DNA of 34,516 bases from Fibrobacter sp. (GCA_017503015.1 JAFVTX010000003.1:1-34516); one strand, 5' to 3'; positions 24,870 through 31,950 are shown, numbered from the stretch's first letter. Program-made: numbers and translations. The notes: a model not told the origin generated them from the sequence alone.

Positions 24870-25346
24870 CTATTCATCTTCCGTCGGCTTTTCAGGGCAG
24901 TTTATGGTGGGAAAACACCCGGCCAATGGGTCAGGGTCAAGGTTGGGATTGCGTTCTATGCAAACTTCCTGGGCCGACTCGCAGTTCTTGGCCTTGTCGG
25001 AACCCGCCTCAGGAGCCAGGGCTTCCACACCTTCTGGGAGCACCACCCCCTCCCCCGTGGCATCGGAAGGATCTCTCAAGTACCTGTTTCCATCGGTGCA
25101 GTCGATAATCTTGAATTCCTTGCCTGCTTCGTTTTTCGCCATGTCATTAAAACATAAGGTTATAGACTTAAAATCAGCAGGAGCACCATAAAGAGCGACT
25201 ACCATGCCTACGGAATCCTCAACAGACATCCCCACATCTTCTTTCTTGTCAAATGACGAGTCGTGGTCTGATGTAGAATCGCCACAGCCTGCCCAGAAGA
25301 ATCCGGTCAGTGCAAGTGCAATCTTTTTCCAATGCCGGTAGAACAT
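24870..25346 (-). CDS. Cys-module lipoprotein A, partner of radical SAM enzyme
   Basis: 158 residues. Signal peptide MFYRHWKKIALALTGFFWAGC ends in a lipobox, giving a lipid-anchored protein. A short acidic linker leads to VVALYGAPADFKS, which matches the YGxPxAD(F/Y) motif I recall in lipoproteins paired with this radical SAM family. One module follows with six Cys in the order LCF, DCTDG, NCE, VCIE and GCFPTINC. GGAG lies five bases before the ATG at 25346; a longer frame upstream lacks such a site. It is five bases from the radical SAM gene. Signal peptide and module are clearly paralogous to lipoprotein B. Confidence 0.85.
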   Translation of the reverse strand: MFYRHWKKIALALTGFFWAGCGDSTSDHDSSFDKKEDVGMSVEDSVGMVVALYGAPADFKSITLCFNDMAKNEAGKEFKIIDCTDGNRYLRDPSDATGEGVVLPEGVEALAPEAGSDKAKNCESAQEVCIERNPNLDPDPLAGCFPTINCPEKPTEDE

Positions 25347-25419
25347 TTTCGCTCCTTCACTACCCAAGCCTATCCAGCAAAATACAATTTTTTGATAAAC
25401 CCATCAACGACGCACGTTC

Positions 25420-26196
25420 CTATTTGTGTGGACAGTCGATGGTCGGGGCGCAGTATTGCTTCTTGGAGCCACAATCGGTCTCTGCACAGGTGTCTGGGCC
25501 AAGCTTACAGTTTTTAGCATTCTTTCCGCCTGGTTCCGGGAAGCCAACAGTGACATCTTCCGGTATAGAAATCGGGTTTGTTGCACATATAGAGAATGGT
25601 GCCTGTTCCCGGGTCCATTTGTGACCGTCATCGCATTCAACAATGTCAATCTCTACGTCGTCCTTGTTTTTTACCGATGTGGCATAGCAGTTGATTGTTG
25701 TCGTATCAGGTTTGTAGGGACACTCGATAGTCGGGTAGCAGCCGCCATACTGCCGTCCCTGGGAATCAATTTTATCGACACAAAGCGGCGCTGCGTTGAA
25801 ATTGCAATTGTCGCCCTCGATTCCCTCTCGCGGTTCGCTCCATAGAATGTCCTTCGGGATTCTGTCTTTTAAGCCCTCCGAGTACACGACAAAATCCTTG
25901 AGGTATTTTTTCCCGTTGTCGCATTCAAAAATACTATAAGAGGAGCCGGCGGTATCTTTTACAGACGTGGTGTAGCAGTTGACAGGCGCTCTGCCGCTGC
26001 TAGAACTACTGGAAGATTCATCCGTGTCGCCATTGTCGCTTATTGTAGCGGAAGACTCGACTTTATCGGAGTTGCTGCTCTGGTATTCCGGTGGAGGCCC
26101 ATAAAGGCACTCAGCTTCTGACGAAGAATCGTCACAACCGGCCCAGAAAAAACTGGTCAGGGCAAGCAAAAAGACTTTCCAGTATTTGTAGAACAT
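25420..26196 (-). CDS. Cys-module lipoprotein B with two modules
   Basis: 258 residues. MFYKYWKVFLLALTSFFWAGC is nearly the same lipoprotein signal peptide as in lipoprotein A. CLYGPPPEYQSS repeats the YGxP motif, then comes a Ser/Asp/Glu linker and two modules, about residues 72-162 and 166-258. Each has NCY-TSVK, ECD-GxK(Y/W), a central IP(K/E)D, and a C-terminal (G/Y)C-PTI-CP-K. Module 1 has six Cys, module 2 has eight. AAGGAG sits six bases before the second of two ATG codons, chosen here and matching lipoprotein A. Function unknown; genome order suggests both lipoproteins are substrates or partners of the radical SAM enzyme. Confidence 0.85.
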   Translation of the reverse strand: MFYKYWKVFLLALTSFFWAGCDDSSSEAECLYGPPPEYQSSNSDKVESSATISDNGDTDESSSSSSSGRAPVNCYTTSVKDTAGSSYSIFECDNGKKYLKDFVVYSEGLKDRIPKDILWSEPREGIEGDNCNFNAAPLCVDKIDSQGRQYGGCYPTIECPYKPDTTTINCYATSVKNKDDVEIDIVECDDGHKWTREQAPFSICATNPISIPEDVTVGFPEPGGKNAKNCKLGPDTCAETDCGSKKQYCAPTIDCPHK

Positions 26197-26228
26197 CATC
26201 TGCTCCTTTTCGCCCATTCCCTGTCAGT

Positions 26229-26234
26229 AATATA
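26229..26234 (-). promoter_or_regulatory. Possible -10 element for the lipoprotein/radical SAM operon
   Basis: TATATT on the minus strand, 32 bases before the ATG of lipoprotein B. It would leave a leader of about 26 bases that includes the AAGGAG ribosome-binding site. No convincing -35 box. Confidence 0.4.
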
Positions 26235-26285
26235 CATTTTTTACCGTTCTAAAAGCACCTTTCAGAAAAAAAGGAAACCCATATC

Positions 26286-26316
26286 ACAAAAAGCCCGCCT
26301 CGTGAGAAGCGGACTT
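26286..26316 (-). terminator. Intrinsic terminator after the GH94 gene
   Basis: On the minus strand AAGTCCGC pairs with GCGGGCTT (8 bp, one G-U) around a ten-base loop, followed by TTTTTG. It lies about 50 bases downstream of the GH94 stop. Confidence 0.75.
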
Positions 26317-26330
26317 GAAAGTTTCTAGGA

Positions 26331-26354
26331 GATCCCCGCCTGCGCGGGGATGAC
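26331..26354. repeat. REP-like palindromic repeat, copy 1
   Basis: ATCCCCGCCTGCGCGGGGAT is an almost perfect palindrome followed by GAC. A copy differing by one base is found at 33425-33448 inside tilS. Near-identical palindromes are common dispersed repeats in many bacteria. Confidence 0.8.
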
Positions 26355-26363
26355 ACCGCAGGA

Positions 26364-28874
26364 TTAACCCAAAGTAACTACTACTTTATGAACACCCTTC
26401 GTAAAGATAGGTGCCACGTCGGCGTCAATCTTCTTGCCATCGACGATCATCTCGGCGACACCCTTGCACACGTGCTTCGGGTTCTTCACTTCGATTTCGT
26501 AGGTTGCACCACGGAACTTGCGGGTCACCTTGAAGCCGTCCCACTTGGAGGGGATGCAGGGGTTGATAATCAGGCCCTTGAAGCTTGCGCGGACACCGAT
26601 GATGAACTGGGTTGCAGCCTGGTAGGTCCAGGAGCTGGTTCCGGAGAGCCATGCGTTACGGCCCATACCGAACTGCTTGTGTTCGTCACCGAGAATGTTC
26701 TGCGGGTAGCAATAAGGTTCCGATTCGAACTCGTCGAGCTTGGTGTTCTTGGCAGCCGGGTTAATTTGGCTGTAATACTGGAAGGCCTTGTCGCCACGGC
26801 CTAGAATCGTTTCGGCAATCATCACCCACGGGTTGGTGTGGAGGAAGATACCGCCGTTTTCCTTGGCTCCAGGAGGATAAGTGGAGATGCCACCCACGTT
26901 GGGGTCGAAGCCGCGGTAGCCCGGAGTAGAGCTCTTCACGCCGTTGGCGGTGTTGAGGAGCTTGTTCAGGCTGTCCATGCCCATCACGGCGCGGTCGCCG
27001 GTAGCGATACCGGAAATCACGGACCAGGACTGGCTATTGCAGTAAATCTTGCCGTACTTGGCCTTGTTGGTGCCGTAGGCGTTGCCCTGCTTGTCGAACC
27101 AGCGGACCCACCACTTGCCGTCCCAGGCGCTCTTGTTGAAAGCGGCCTTCACGTCTTCGTACCACTTCTTGTACATTTCCACGGACTTCTTGTCGCCGAG
27201 AGCTTCGCAGATGTCCATCATCTCGAGCAATGCCTTGGCGTAGAGGCCGGTGTTGAAAGAAGATTCTGCACCGAGAGGCAGGTTCATGCAGTCGTTCCAG
27301 TCAGCAAAGCCAAGGAGCGGAAGGCCGTGCTTGCCCAAGTGAGTGCGGGTAAAGTTGAGGGAGCGCTTCAGGTGTTCAAGGACAGTGCCCTTTTCACGCT
27401 GGGCGCGCTTCTTGCCAGCTTCGTAGAACGGAACTTCTTTCTTGAGAAGATCCATCTTGCCGGTTTCCTTGAGGTAGTTTGCAATCGTGAGCACGATCCA
27501 GAGGTGGTCATCGCCGTACCAGTCAGCGTAAGCCGGCTGGCCCTTTTCGTCGAGGACGCCCTTCTTTTCGCGGGAGTCGCCGGCGTTTGCTTCGTTGCCG
27601 TTGTCTTCTTCGAGGGCAAGCGGAGCGTACTGGTGCATGGCGTTACCTTCGGGGCGCTGCACAGAGAGCAGGTTCAAAGCGAGCTGGAGAGCTTCTTCCG
27701 GCATGTGGCTCATGACGCCCATCAGGTCCTGGCTGGAGTCACGGTAACCGATACCGCGGCTGGTGCCGTAGCCCAGCTGGTACAGGGACAGGTAGCGGCT
27801 CCAGTTCTTGGTGGTGTGGCACTGACGGGGGTTGTGGACGTTCACCATGGAGTTGAACGCTGCATCCGGAGTCTGCACCTGGATAGTAGAAAGGTAGTTC
27901 TGCCAGAACTTGGCCAGTTCGTCGAAAGCCTTGTCCACGTTCTTCAGGTCGCGGTACTTGGCGATGGCCTTGGCGGCAACCTTCAGGCTCTGTTCCTGAC
28001 CGAGCTGGGTGCAGGTGCGGAAGGTCTTGCCTGCGGCAATCTTGCCAGCGTGGATCATGAGAGCGGCAATGTTGTCGCCACGGTCGCATTCGCTGTTGGA
28101 AAGTTCTTTGTTGGCGAGGCTGAGCGGAGCTGCCCAGGAACCCATTTCGTTTGCGCCGAGGAACACGCGGCGGTCGCCATCGAAGCTACCGACCTTGCAG
28201 TTAGCGGTCACATAGTTCACGGCAAAATCGCGCTTCATGTAGGCGTACTGTTCCAGCACCACGTGGCCGTCCTTTTCCCAGTGGCCCTTGAGGGTCATGG
28301 TCTGGGGAACCCAGTCGGCGTTGGTGAGCTGCTTTTCAGCTTCGAAATGGCTGAATTCATAAACCGGGATAATGTCCACTTCCTTGGCGGTCTTGTCGAG
28401 GTTGGTGACCTGGATGTCCTGGAGGAGAGTGTTGGAGCCGGTCGGAACGAAAATCGTCACTTGCGTACGGAGGCCTTCGCATTCGGCAATCCAGCGCATG
28501 TAAGAAAGACCCACGTGACATTCCCACTTCTTCATCTTGGTGAGGGTCGGGACCACAAACGGGGAGAACACGGTGTAACCCTTGGCGTTCTTCACACGGA
28601 TATAGATGGTGCTAGCCTTGAAGTCAGAGCAGGGCATCTGGGCGATGTACTTGGTGATACGGTTCAGGGCGGGGTCGCCCTTGCAAACCAGGGTACCGCC
28701 GGTGGTATCCACGATACCGCCGAAGTTCAAAGTACCGACGTAGTTACACCACTTAATCGGGGTTGCCGGGGTGGTGAGCACGTATTCTTTCTTGGCGTCA
28801 TCGAAGTAGCCGTACTTGGCGGCCGGGGCCTTGGAGGCGACCTTCTTGACACTCTTCTTCTGTTTTGTAGCCAT
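26364..28874 (-). CDS. GH94 glycoside phosphorylase (cellobiose/chitobiose phosphorylase-like)
   Basis: 836 residues, the usual GH94 size. A basic N-terminal tail (ATKQKKSVKKVASKAPAAK) precedes the beta-sandwich domain, then the (alpha/alpha)6 barrel with GYRDSSQDLMG near residue 380, MHQYAPL, WYGDDHLWIVLTIANYLKETG and GFADWNDCMNL near residue 525, where the first Asp of DWND is the general acid. GH94 enzymes split beta-linked disaccharides with phosphate, saving ATP, which suits a cellulose degrader. The Tyr-Gly-Asp-Asp-His-Leu-Trp version differs from classical cellobiose phosphorylase (NDDPLW), so chitobiose, laminaribiose or longer glucans are possible. No signal peptide: cytoplasmic. A clear GGAG site precedes the ATG. 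Confidence 0.9.
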   Translation of the reverse strand: MATKQKKSVKKVASKAPAAKYGYFDDAKKEYVLTTPATPIKWCNYVGTLNFGGIVDTTGGTLVCKGDPALNRITKYIAQMPCSDFKASTIYIRVKNAKGYTVFSPFVVPTLTKMKKWECHVGLSYMRWIAECEGLRTQVTIFVPTGSNTLLQDIQVTNLDKTAKEVDIIPVYEFSHFEAEKQLTNADWVPQTMTLKGHWEKDGHVVLEQYAYMKRDFAVNYVTANCKVGSFDGDRRVFLGANEMGSWAAPLSLANKELSNSECDRGDNIAALMIHAGKIAAGKTFRTCTQLGQEQSLKVAAKAIAKYRDLKNVDKAFDELAKFWQNYLSTIQVQTPDAAFNSMVNVHNPRQCHTTKNWSRYLSLYQLGYGTSRGIGYRDSSQDLMGVMSHMPEEALQLALNLLSVQRPEGNAMHQYAPLALEEDNGNEANAGDSREKKGVLDEKGQPAYADWYGDDHLWIVLTIANYLKETGKMDLLKKEVPFYEAGKKRAQREKGTVLEHLKRSLNFTRTHLGKHGLPLLGFADWNDCMNLPLGAESSFNTGLYAKALLEMMDICEALGDKKSVEMYKKWYEDVKAAFNKSAWDGKWWVRWFDKQGNAYGTNKAKYGKIYCNSQSWSVISGIATGDRAVMGMDSLNKLLNTANGVKSSTPGYRGFDPNVGGISTYPPGAKENGGIFLHTNPWVMIAETILGRGDKAFQYYSQINPAAKNTKLDEFESEPYCYPQNILGDEHKQFGMGRNAWLSGTSSWTYQAATQFIIGVRASFKGLIINPCIPSKWDGFKVTRKFRGATYEIEVKNPKHVCKGVAEMIVDGKKIDADVAPIFTKGVHKVVVTLG

Positions 28875-28903
28875 TGTATCTCCGTGAGAGGGGGGTTAAT
28901 AGA

Positions 28904-28933
28904 GGTTAGGGGTTAGAGGCTAGGGGCTAGAGA
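28904..28933. repeat. 7-bp-period array upstream of the GH94 gene
   Basis: TTA/CTA cores at 28906, 28913, 28920 and 28927 are exactly 7 bp apart, in units of the type GGTTAGG/GGCTAGA. It lies in the GH94 leader region, between TATATT (28967-28972) and the start codon. Confidence 0.8.
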
Positions 28934-28966
28934 CACCAGCCATAAACCACAAATTTTTTCATGACA

Positions 28967-28972
28967 AATATA
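28967..28972 (-). promoter_or_regulatory. Possible -10 element (TATATT) for the GH94 gene
   Basis: TATATT on the minus strand, 92 bases before the GH94 ATG. If used, the 5' leader would contain the 7-bp array at 28904-28933. Confidence 0.35.
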
Positions 28973-29014
28973 GTTTTTAGTAAAATGTTCTCAAACAGCC
29001 GAGGGGTTAAAAAA

Positions 29015-29045
29015 CTAGATCCTAGCCCCTAGATCCTAAATCCTA
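29015..29045. repeat. 7-bp-period array overlapping the PadR stop codon
   Basis: CTA recurs at 29015, 29022, 29029, 29036 and 29043, exactly 7 bp apart, in units of the type CTAGATC/CTAGCCC. The last unit contains the stop codon of the PadR gene, so the array begins right where coding ends. Confidence 0.85.
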
Positions 29046-29648
29046 ATCTTTCTTCTGGTTGAAATTCTCAAAATCCCGGTTACCGAAGTTGATGTAGAAG
29101 TAGCCGTCCAGCTTCTTATTGCGGATGGGGTCCCGCAAAATGCCGATAGCGGCACGCACGTACTTGAGTTCCACCAGAATGTGGTCCCGGCTCATGCAGT
29201 TGAGGAAGGGACCTTCGGGGTAAAGGGTGGGCCTGGGTTCTTCGGCGATCATCTTCTCGAGATTCTCGATTTCCTGCACCAGGCGGCGCTCGTGGGCCTC
29301 CAGGGTGCGGATAAGTTCCTTGTTCTCGGCACCGTAGAGGAAGGCAAAACCAAGCGTCCTCGGGTCGTCGTTGAACCCGGTCAGATGCTTGAGGACCTCC
29401 TTGCGGAGGGTTTCCTTCCCCTTCTCGGTAATGCTGTACATCACGCGTTCGGGGCGATTGCCGTCTTTTTCGGCACGGCCAAGGATACTTCCATTCTTTT
29501 GCAGGGTGGTCAAGCGGTTATAGACCGTAGAGGTGCTGATCTTTGCCCAGCGGTCCAGCTCGCGGACCCGAATCTCCGTAATGATGTCATATCCGCTGCG
29601 TTCCTTTTCATCAATCAAGCCCAAAAGCACCAGGTCATAACGGTTCAT
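29043..29648 (-). CDS. PadR-family transcriptional regulator
   Basis: 201 residues. The N-terminal winged helix has the PadR pattern: LVLLGLIDEKERSGYDIITEIRV, then WAKISTSTVYNRLTTLQKNGSILGRAEKDG, VMYSITEKGKETLR, residues 4-85. It is followed by a Vir-like helical dimerisation part (LEAHERRLVQEIENLEKMIAEE) and a C-terminal tail. AAGGA lies seven bases before the ATG at 29648; a TTG one codon earlier is less likely. PadR proteins usually repress their own gene and a neighbour, and a perfect 15-bp palindrome lies 44 bases upstream. Ligand and targets are not known. Confidence 0.9.
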   Translation of the reverse strand: MNRYDLVLLGLIDEKERSGYDIITEIRVRELDRWAKISTSTVYNRLTTLQKNGSILGRAEKDGNRPERVMYSITEKGKETLRKEVLKHLTGFNDDPRTLGFAFLYGAENKELIRTLEAHERRLVQEIENLEKMIAEEPRPTLYPEGPFLNCMSRDHILVELKYVRAAIGILRDPIRNKKLDGYFYINFGNRDFENFNQKKD

Positions 29649-29692
29649 CAAAATTCCTTCGTTTTAGCGCGATATTATTCGCACGTGTGATT

Positions 29693-29710
29693 ATTCCAAC
29701 TTGGAATATA
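29693..29710. promoter_or_regulatory. Palindromic operator candidate overlapping TATATT, upstream of PadR
   Basis: ATTCCAA-C-TTGGAAT (29693-29707) is a perfect inverted repeat with 7-bp arms. Its right arm overlaps the TATATT (minus strand, 29705-29710) expected to act as -10 of the padR-like gene, an arrangement typical of an autorepressor site. Confidence 0.5.
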
Positions 29711-29798
29711 TACAAAAAAAAGCACAAAGGTACAGAGAATTGTAAAAAAAGACCCTGATTTTGCGAAAATATTAGTTTACAAGGTTGAAAGGACAGAT

Positions 29799-30473
29799 TT
29801 AATTGCACATTTTGCTGTACATCTCACTTTTCTGTTCAGGAGTGTACTTTTCGTCGGCTGTTCCTTGCGCCGTCATATTGAGCATATCCCCTTCGCATGT
29901 GGCAAACATGGTCATATCCGTTTCGTCTGAAGCCGCCGCCATGGTTCCAAAAACGGTGAGTAAGGCAGCTGTTTGCATACATTCCTCTTCGCTTTGGGCT
30001 TTACCTTCAGTAGCAATACTAAACCACAGGTCACCGTTGTCCTTGAATTTGATAGTTACATCAACTGAAGAATCCGCTTCAACTGTTTCAAAATGCCATT
30101 CATCGTCATCTAACGAGAATGTACAATCCATTTTCTGGTCTGGCACATACCTGGTCACATCCATGCCCGTGGAACCCGACGACAGGTCTCCGGAACCGCC
30201 CCCAAAATCACTAAACCAATCATCTCCCCAGCCATCATCAGGAAAATCGAAGGATTCTGAACTTGTGCCACCGCCCGTGGAACTGCTACTTTCTGAACCT
30301 ACATTAGCCGAGCTGCCTTTCGCTGATTCCTTGTCTCCAGTCTGGTTAAACCCGGGAATATTCGAAAGATCATCATCACCGCGGGAACCCTTGTCTGGGC
30401 TGGAAACGCTCTGGGAGCAAGCCCAGAACAGGACTAAGCAGGAACAGGCCAAGGCGATTTTCAACAACTTCAT
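29799..30473 (-). CDS. Ser/Gly-rich lipoprotein of unknown function
   Basis: 224 residues. Signal peptide MKLLKIALACSCLVLFWAC ends in a lipobox. A Ser/Gly/Asp-rich linker of about 80 residues follows (GSESSSSTGGGTSSES), then a globular domain from about residue 103 (TRYVPDQKMDCTFSLDDDEWHF to the C-terminal MYSKMCN) with four Cys that could form two disulfides. This layout is common among Fibrobacter surface lipoproteins. No family recognised. It is flanked by PadR downstream (147-bp gap, no gene seen in it) and NIF3 on the same strand. Confidence 0.7.
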   Translation of the reverse strand: MKLLKIALACSCLVLFWACSQSVSSPDKGSRGDDDLSNIPGFNQTGDKESAKGSSANVGSESSSSTGGGTSSESFDFPDDGWGDDWFSDFGGGSGDLSSGSTGMDVTRYVPDQKMDCTFSLDDDEWHFETVEADSSVDVTIKFKDNGDLWFSIATEGKAQSEEECMQTAALLTVFGTMAAASDETDMTMFATCEGDMLNMTAQGTADEKYTPEQKSEMYSKMCN

Positions 30474-30498
30474 AACAAACCCCTCTCTAACTTAAATC

Positions 30499-30504
30499 AA
30501 TATA
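30499..30504 (-). promoter_or_regulatory. Possible -10 element (TATATT) before lipoprotein gene
   Basis: TATATT on the minus strand, 25 bases before the ATG at 30473, in the 52-bp gap after the NIF3-family gene. Confidence 0.35.
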
Positions 30505-30525
30505 TATAAATCCTGACAAATTCGT

Positions 30526-31287
30526 CTATATGGGATTGTCAATATCCACAAATACCGCCGGAATCCCCAAATCAGCCGTAATTTTTTGAGCCAGGGCCCG
30601 AACTCCGAAGACCTCGGTCCGGTGGTGGCCGCAGGCAATGAGGTTAAAACCAGCCTCTTCTACCGCAATAGGCACGTTTTCCTTGATTTCGCCGGTCACA
30701 AATGCATCGCAGCCCAGGGCCATGGCCTCTTCTAGGCCAGAAGCGCCGCTCCCGCTGCAGATGGCCACACGGCGGATCTTGTCGGAGCCGAACATGAAGC
30801 TGTTCTGGACGCCTGCAGGAAACGCCTGGGCGGCAATTTCCAGAAAACGCTCCTTGGAAACAGGCGTGCCCCACTCCCCCACCTGGCCCACGCATTTTTC
30901 ACCTTCTTGCATGAAGCCTTCCACCACATTAAGTCCCAAGGCCTTGGCAATCAGGGCGTTGTTCCCGATTTCGGGGTGGCCGTCCAGAGGCAGGTGAAAA
31001 CCGTAGAGGGAAATCCCGTGCTGCATAAGCTGGTGAATACGCCTGCCGAAATGACCTACCGGAATCTTGGAATCCCCGTTCCAGAAGCCATTTGGGTGAT
31101 GGACGATGATTGCATCCGCACCCTCTTCGATGGCGCGCTCAATCAGGCGGTCGCGAAAAGAAACGCCTGTTACCACCTTGGTCACCTTGTCAGAAGCCTC
31201 TACACAAAGTCCGTCAACGCAGTAATCCTTGAACGCCGCCGGAGTGAGCAAACGGTCTAGCCAACACGAAAAATCCTTCAATTCCAT
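30526..31287 (-). CDS. NIF3/YbgI/DUF34-family dinuclear metal protein
   Basis: 253 residues, the usual length of the single-domain family. Metal-site motifs are present: ADAIIVHHPNGFW near residue 62, GFHLPLDGHPEIGNNALIAKALGL near residue 96, and ACGHHRTEVFGVRALA near residue 218, giving the His, Asp and Glu that bind two metals in the hexameric ring. Members have been linked to damaged-metabolite control and GTP cyclohydrolase type 1-like folds, but the biochemical role is not settled. It is a single-gene unit with TATATT at 31315-31320 and an AT-rich upstream region. Confidence 0.9.
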   Translation of the reverse strand: MELKDFSCWLDRLLTPAAFKDYCVDGLCVEASDKVTKVVTGVSFRDRLIERAIEEGADAIIVHHPNGFWNGDSKIPVGHFGRRIHQLMQHGISLYGFHLPLDGHPEIGNNALIAKALGLNVVEGFMQEGEKCVGQVGEWGTPVSKERFLEIAAQAFPAGVQNSFMFGSDKIRRVAICSGSGASGLEEAMALGCDAFVTGEIKENVPIAVEEAGFNLIACGHHRTEVFGVRALAQKITADLGIPAVFVDIDNPI

Positions 31288-31314
31288 AAAAGCCTCTAAT
31301 AGCAGTCTCTACTG

Positions 31315-31320
31315 AATATA
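31315..31320 (-). promoter_or_regulatory. Possible -10 element (TATATT) for the NIF3-family gene
   Basis: TATATT on the minus strand, 27 bases before the ATG at 31287, within an AT-rich divergent region shared with the XRE gene. Confidence 0.35.
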
Positions 31321-31415
31321 TAACAAAAAATGCGAAAAAACGAGATTTTTCCGAAAAATGTAACCATTTGTTATCACCGAAAGTGGCCGTAAATTCCTAG
31401 AAATCACATTTGCGG

Positions 31416-31745
31416 ATGAAGAGGAAAAACGAAATAGAAAGATCTTTCGACGAAAGTATCGCCTATTTGCTGAGAAAAGGCCGGGAAAAGCATGGCCACT
31501 CCCAGGACCTCGTCGCCCAGGAAGCGGGCATCAGCCGGGTTACCCTAGGGAAATGGGAGCGGGGCGAAAAGACCCCGAATTCCTTTGATCTGTACAATGT
31601 GCTCAATGTCCTCAAGTGGGAACCTGAAGATTTTTGGGCAGAACTGGGCAAGCATTTTGAACCGACGGCAAAGCCCCTGCGGATTGCCGCCGAACGGACC
31701 AAAATAAAAGCCTATATCGAACAGACCAAGAAAAAAAGGGCCTAG
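31416..31745 (+). CDS. XRE-family helix-turn-helix regulator
   Basis: 109 residues. The helix-turn-helix spans about residues 14-70: LRKGREKHGHSQDLVAQEAGISRVTLGKWERGEKTPNSFDLYNVLNVL, with the standard Q-LV-E-G-S--L--WE-G---P pattern. A basic C-terminal tail (RTKIKAYIEQTKKKRA) ends the protein. The start is uncertain: an ATG at 31416 or a TTG two codons earlier, with no clear ribosome-binding site. It converges on the ArfA-like gene, whose frame runs antisense into this gene. Target unknown. Confidence 0.85.
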   Translation: MKRKNEIERSFDESIAYLLRKGREKHGHSQDLVAQEAGISRVTLGKWERGEKTPNSFDLYNVLNVLKWEPEDFWAELGKHFEPTAKPLRIAAERTKIKAYIEQTKKKRA

Positions 31746-31950
31746 TAACGAAACGAAAAGGAAAATCCCCCGCGTCGGCGAGGGACTTCTTGTGCTTCAA
31801 GTTCCGGTTGTACTTTGTCTTGTCGCGGACCACCCTGGTCCGTAACGTGGCTCCGTTCTGGGAGCCGTCTATGCGTAGCGCTCGCATTCTTGCGCTTTCT
31901 GTTGCGGCATCGGCAACCTTGCCCGCCGCTTTCGCTCTGTTTTTAGCCAT
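31612..31950 (-). CDS. ArfA-like ribosome-rescue factor candidate, encoded as a non-stop message
   Basis: The ATG at 31950 has AAGGAGG five bases upstream, one of the best ribosome-binding sites in the window. The first ~62 residues are small and very basic, with LRTRVVRDKTKYNRNLKHKK at about 36-55. The spacing of Arg, Val, Lys, Tyr, Arg and Lys-His resembles the LFRxRVexxKKGKGSYxRKxKH core of ArfA. An intrinsic terminator (31764-31787) lies inside the frame, right after this core and before any stop; the frame runs antisense into the XRE gene until 31612. In Proteobacteria arfA is similarly cut before its stop codon, so tmRNA degrades the product unless trans-translation fails. Assignment is by motif only. 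Confidence 0.6.
   Translation of the reverse strand: MAKNRAKAAGKVADAATESARMRALRIDGSQNGATLRTRVVRDKTKYNRNLKHKKSLADAGDFPFRFVTRPFFSWSVRYRLLFWSVRRQSAGALPSVQNACPVLPKNLQVPT
31764..31787 (-). terminator. Intrinsic terminator inside the ArfA-like reading frame
   Basis: On the minus strand AGTCCCTCGC pairs with GCGGGGGATT (10 bp, including G-U pairs) around the loop CGAC, followed by TT and the T-rich CCTTTTCGTTTCG. The frame stays open through it. On the plus strand no good T run follows, so it serves mainly the minus-strand gene. Confidence 0.7.

Noticed and set aside
23857-25191. Plus-strand open frame opposite the radical SAM gene and lipoprotein A
   Set aside because: Crosses two genuine minus-strand genes and has no recognisable protein features.
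26838-28916. Long plus-strand open frame (about 690 codons) opposite the GH94 gene
   Set aside because: The GH94 gene on the other strand has all family motifs, and the antisense frame is a by-product of its codon bias.
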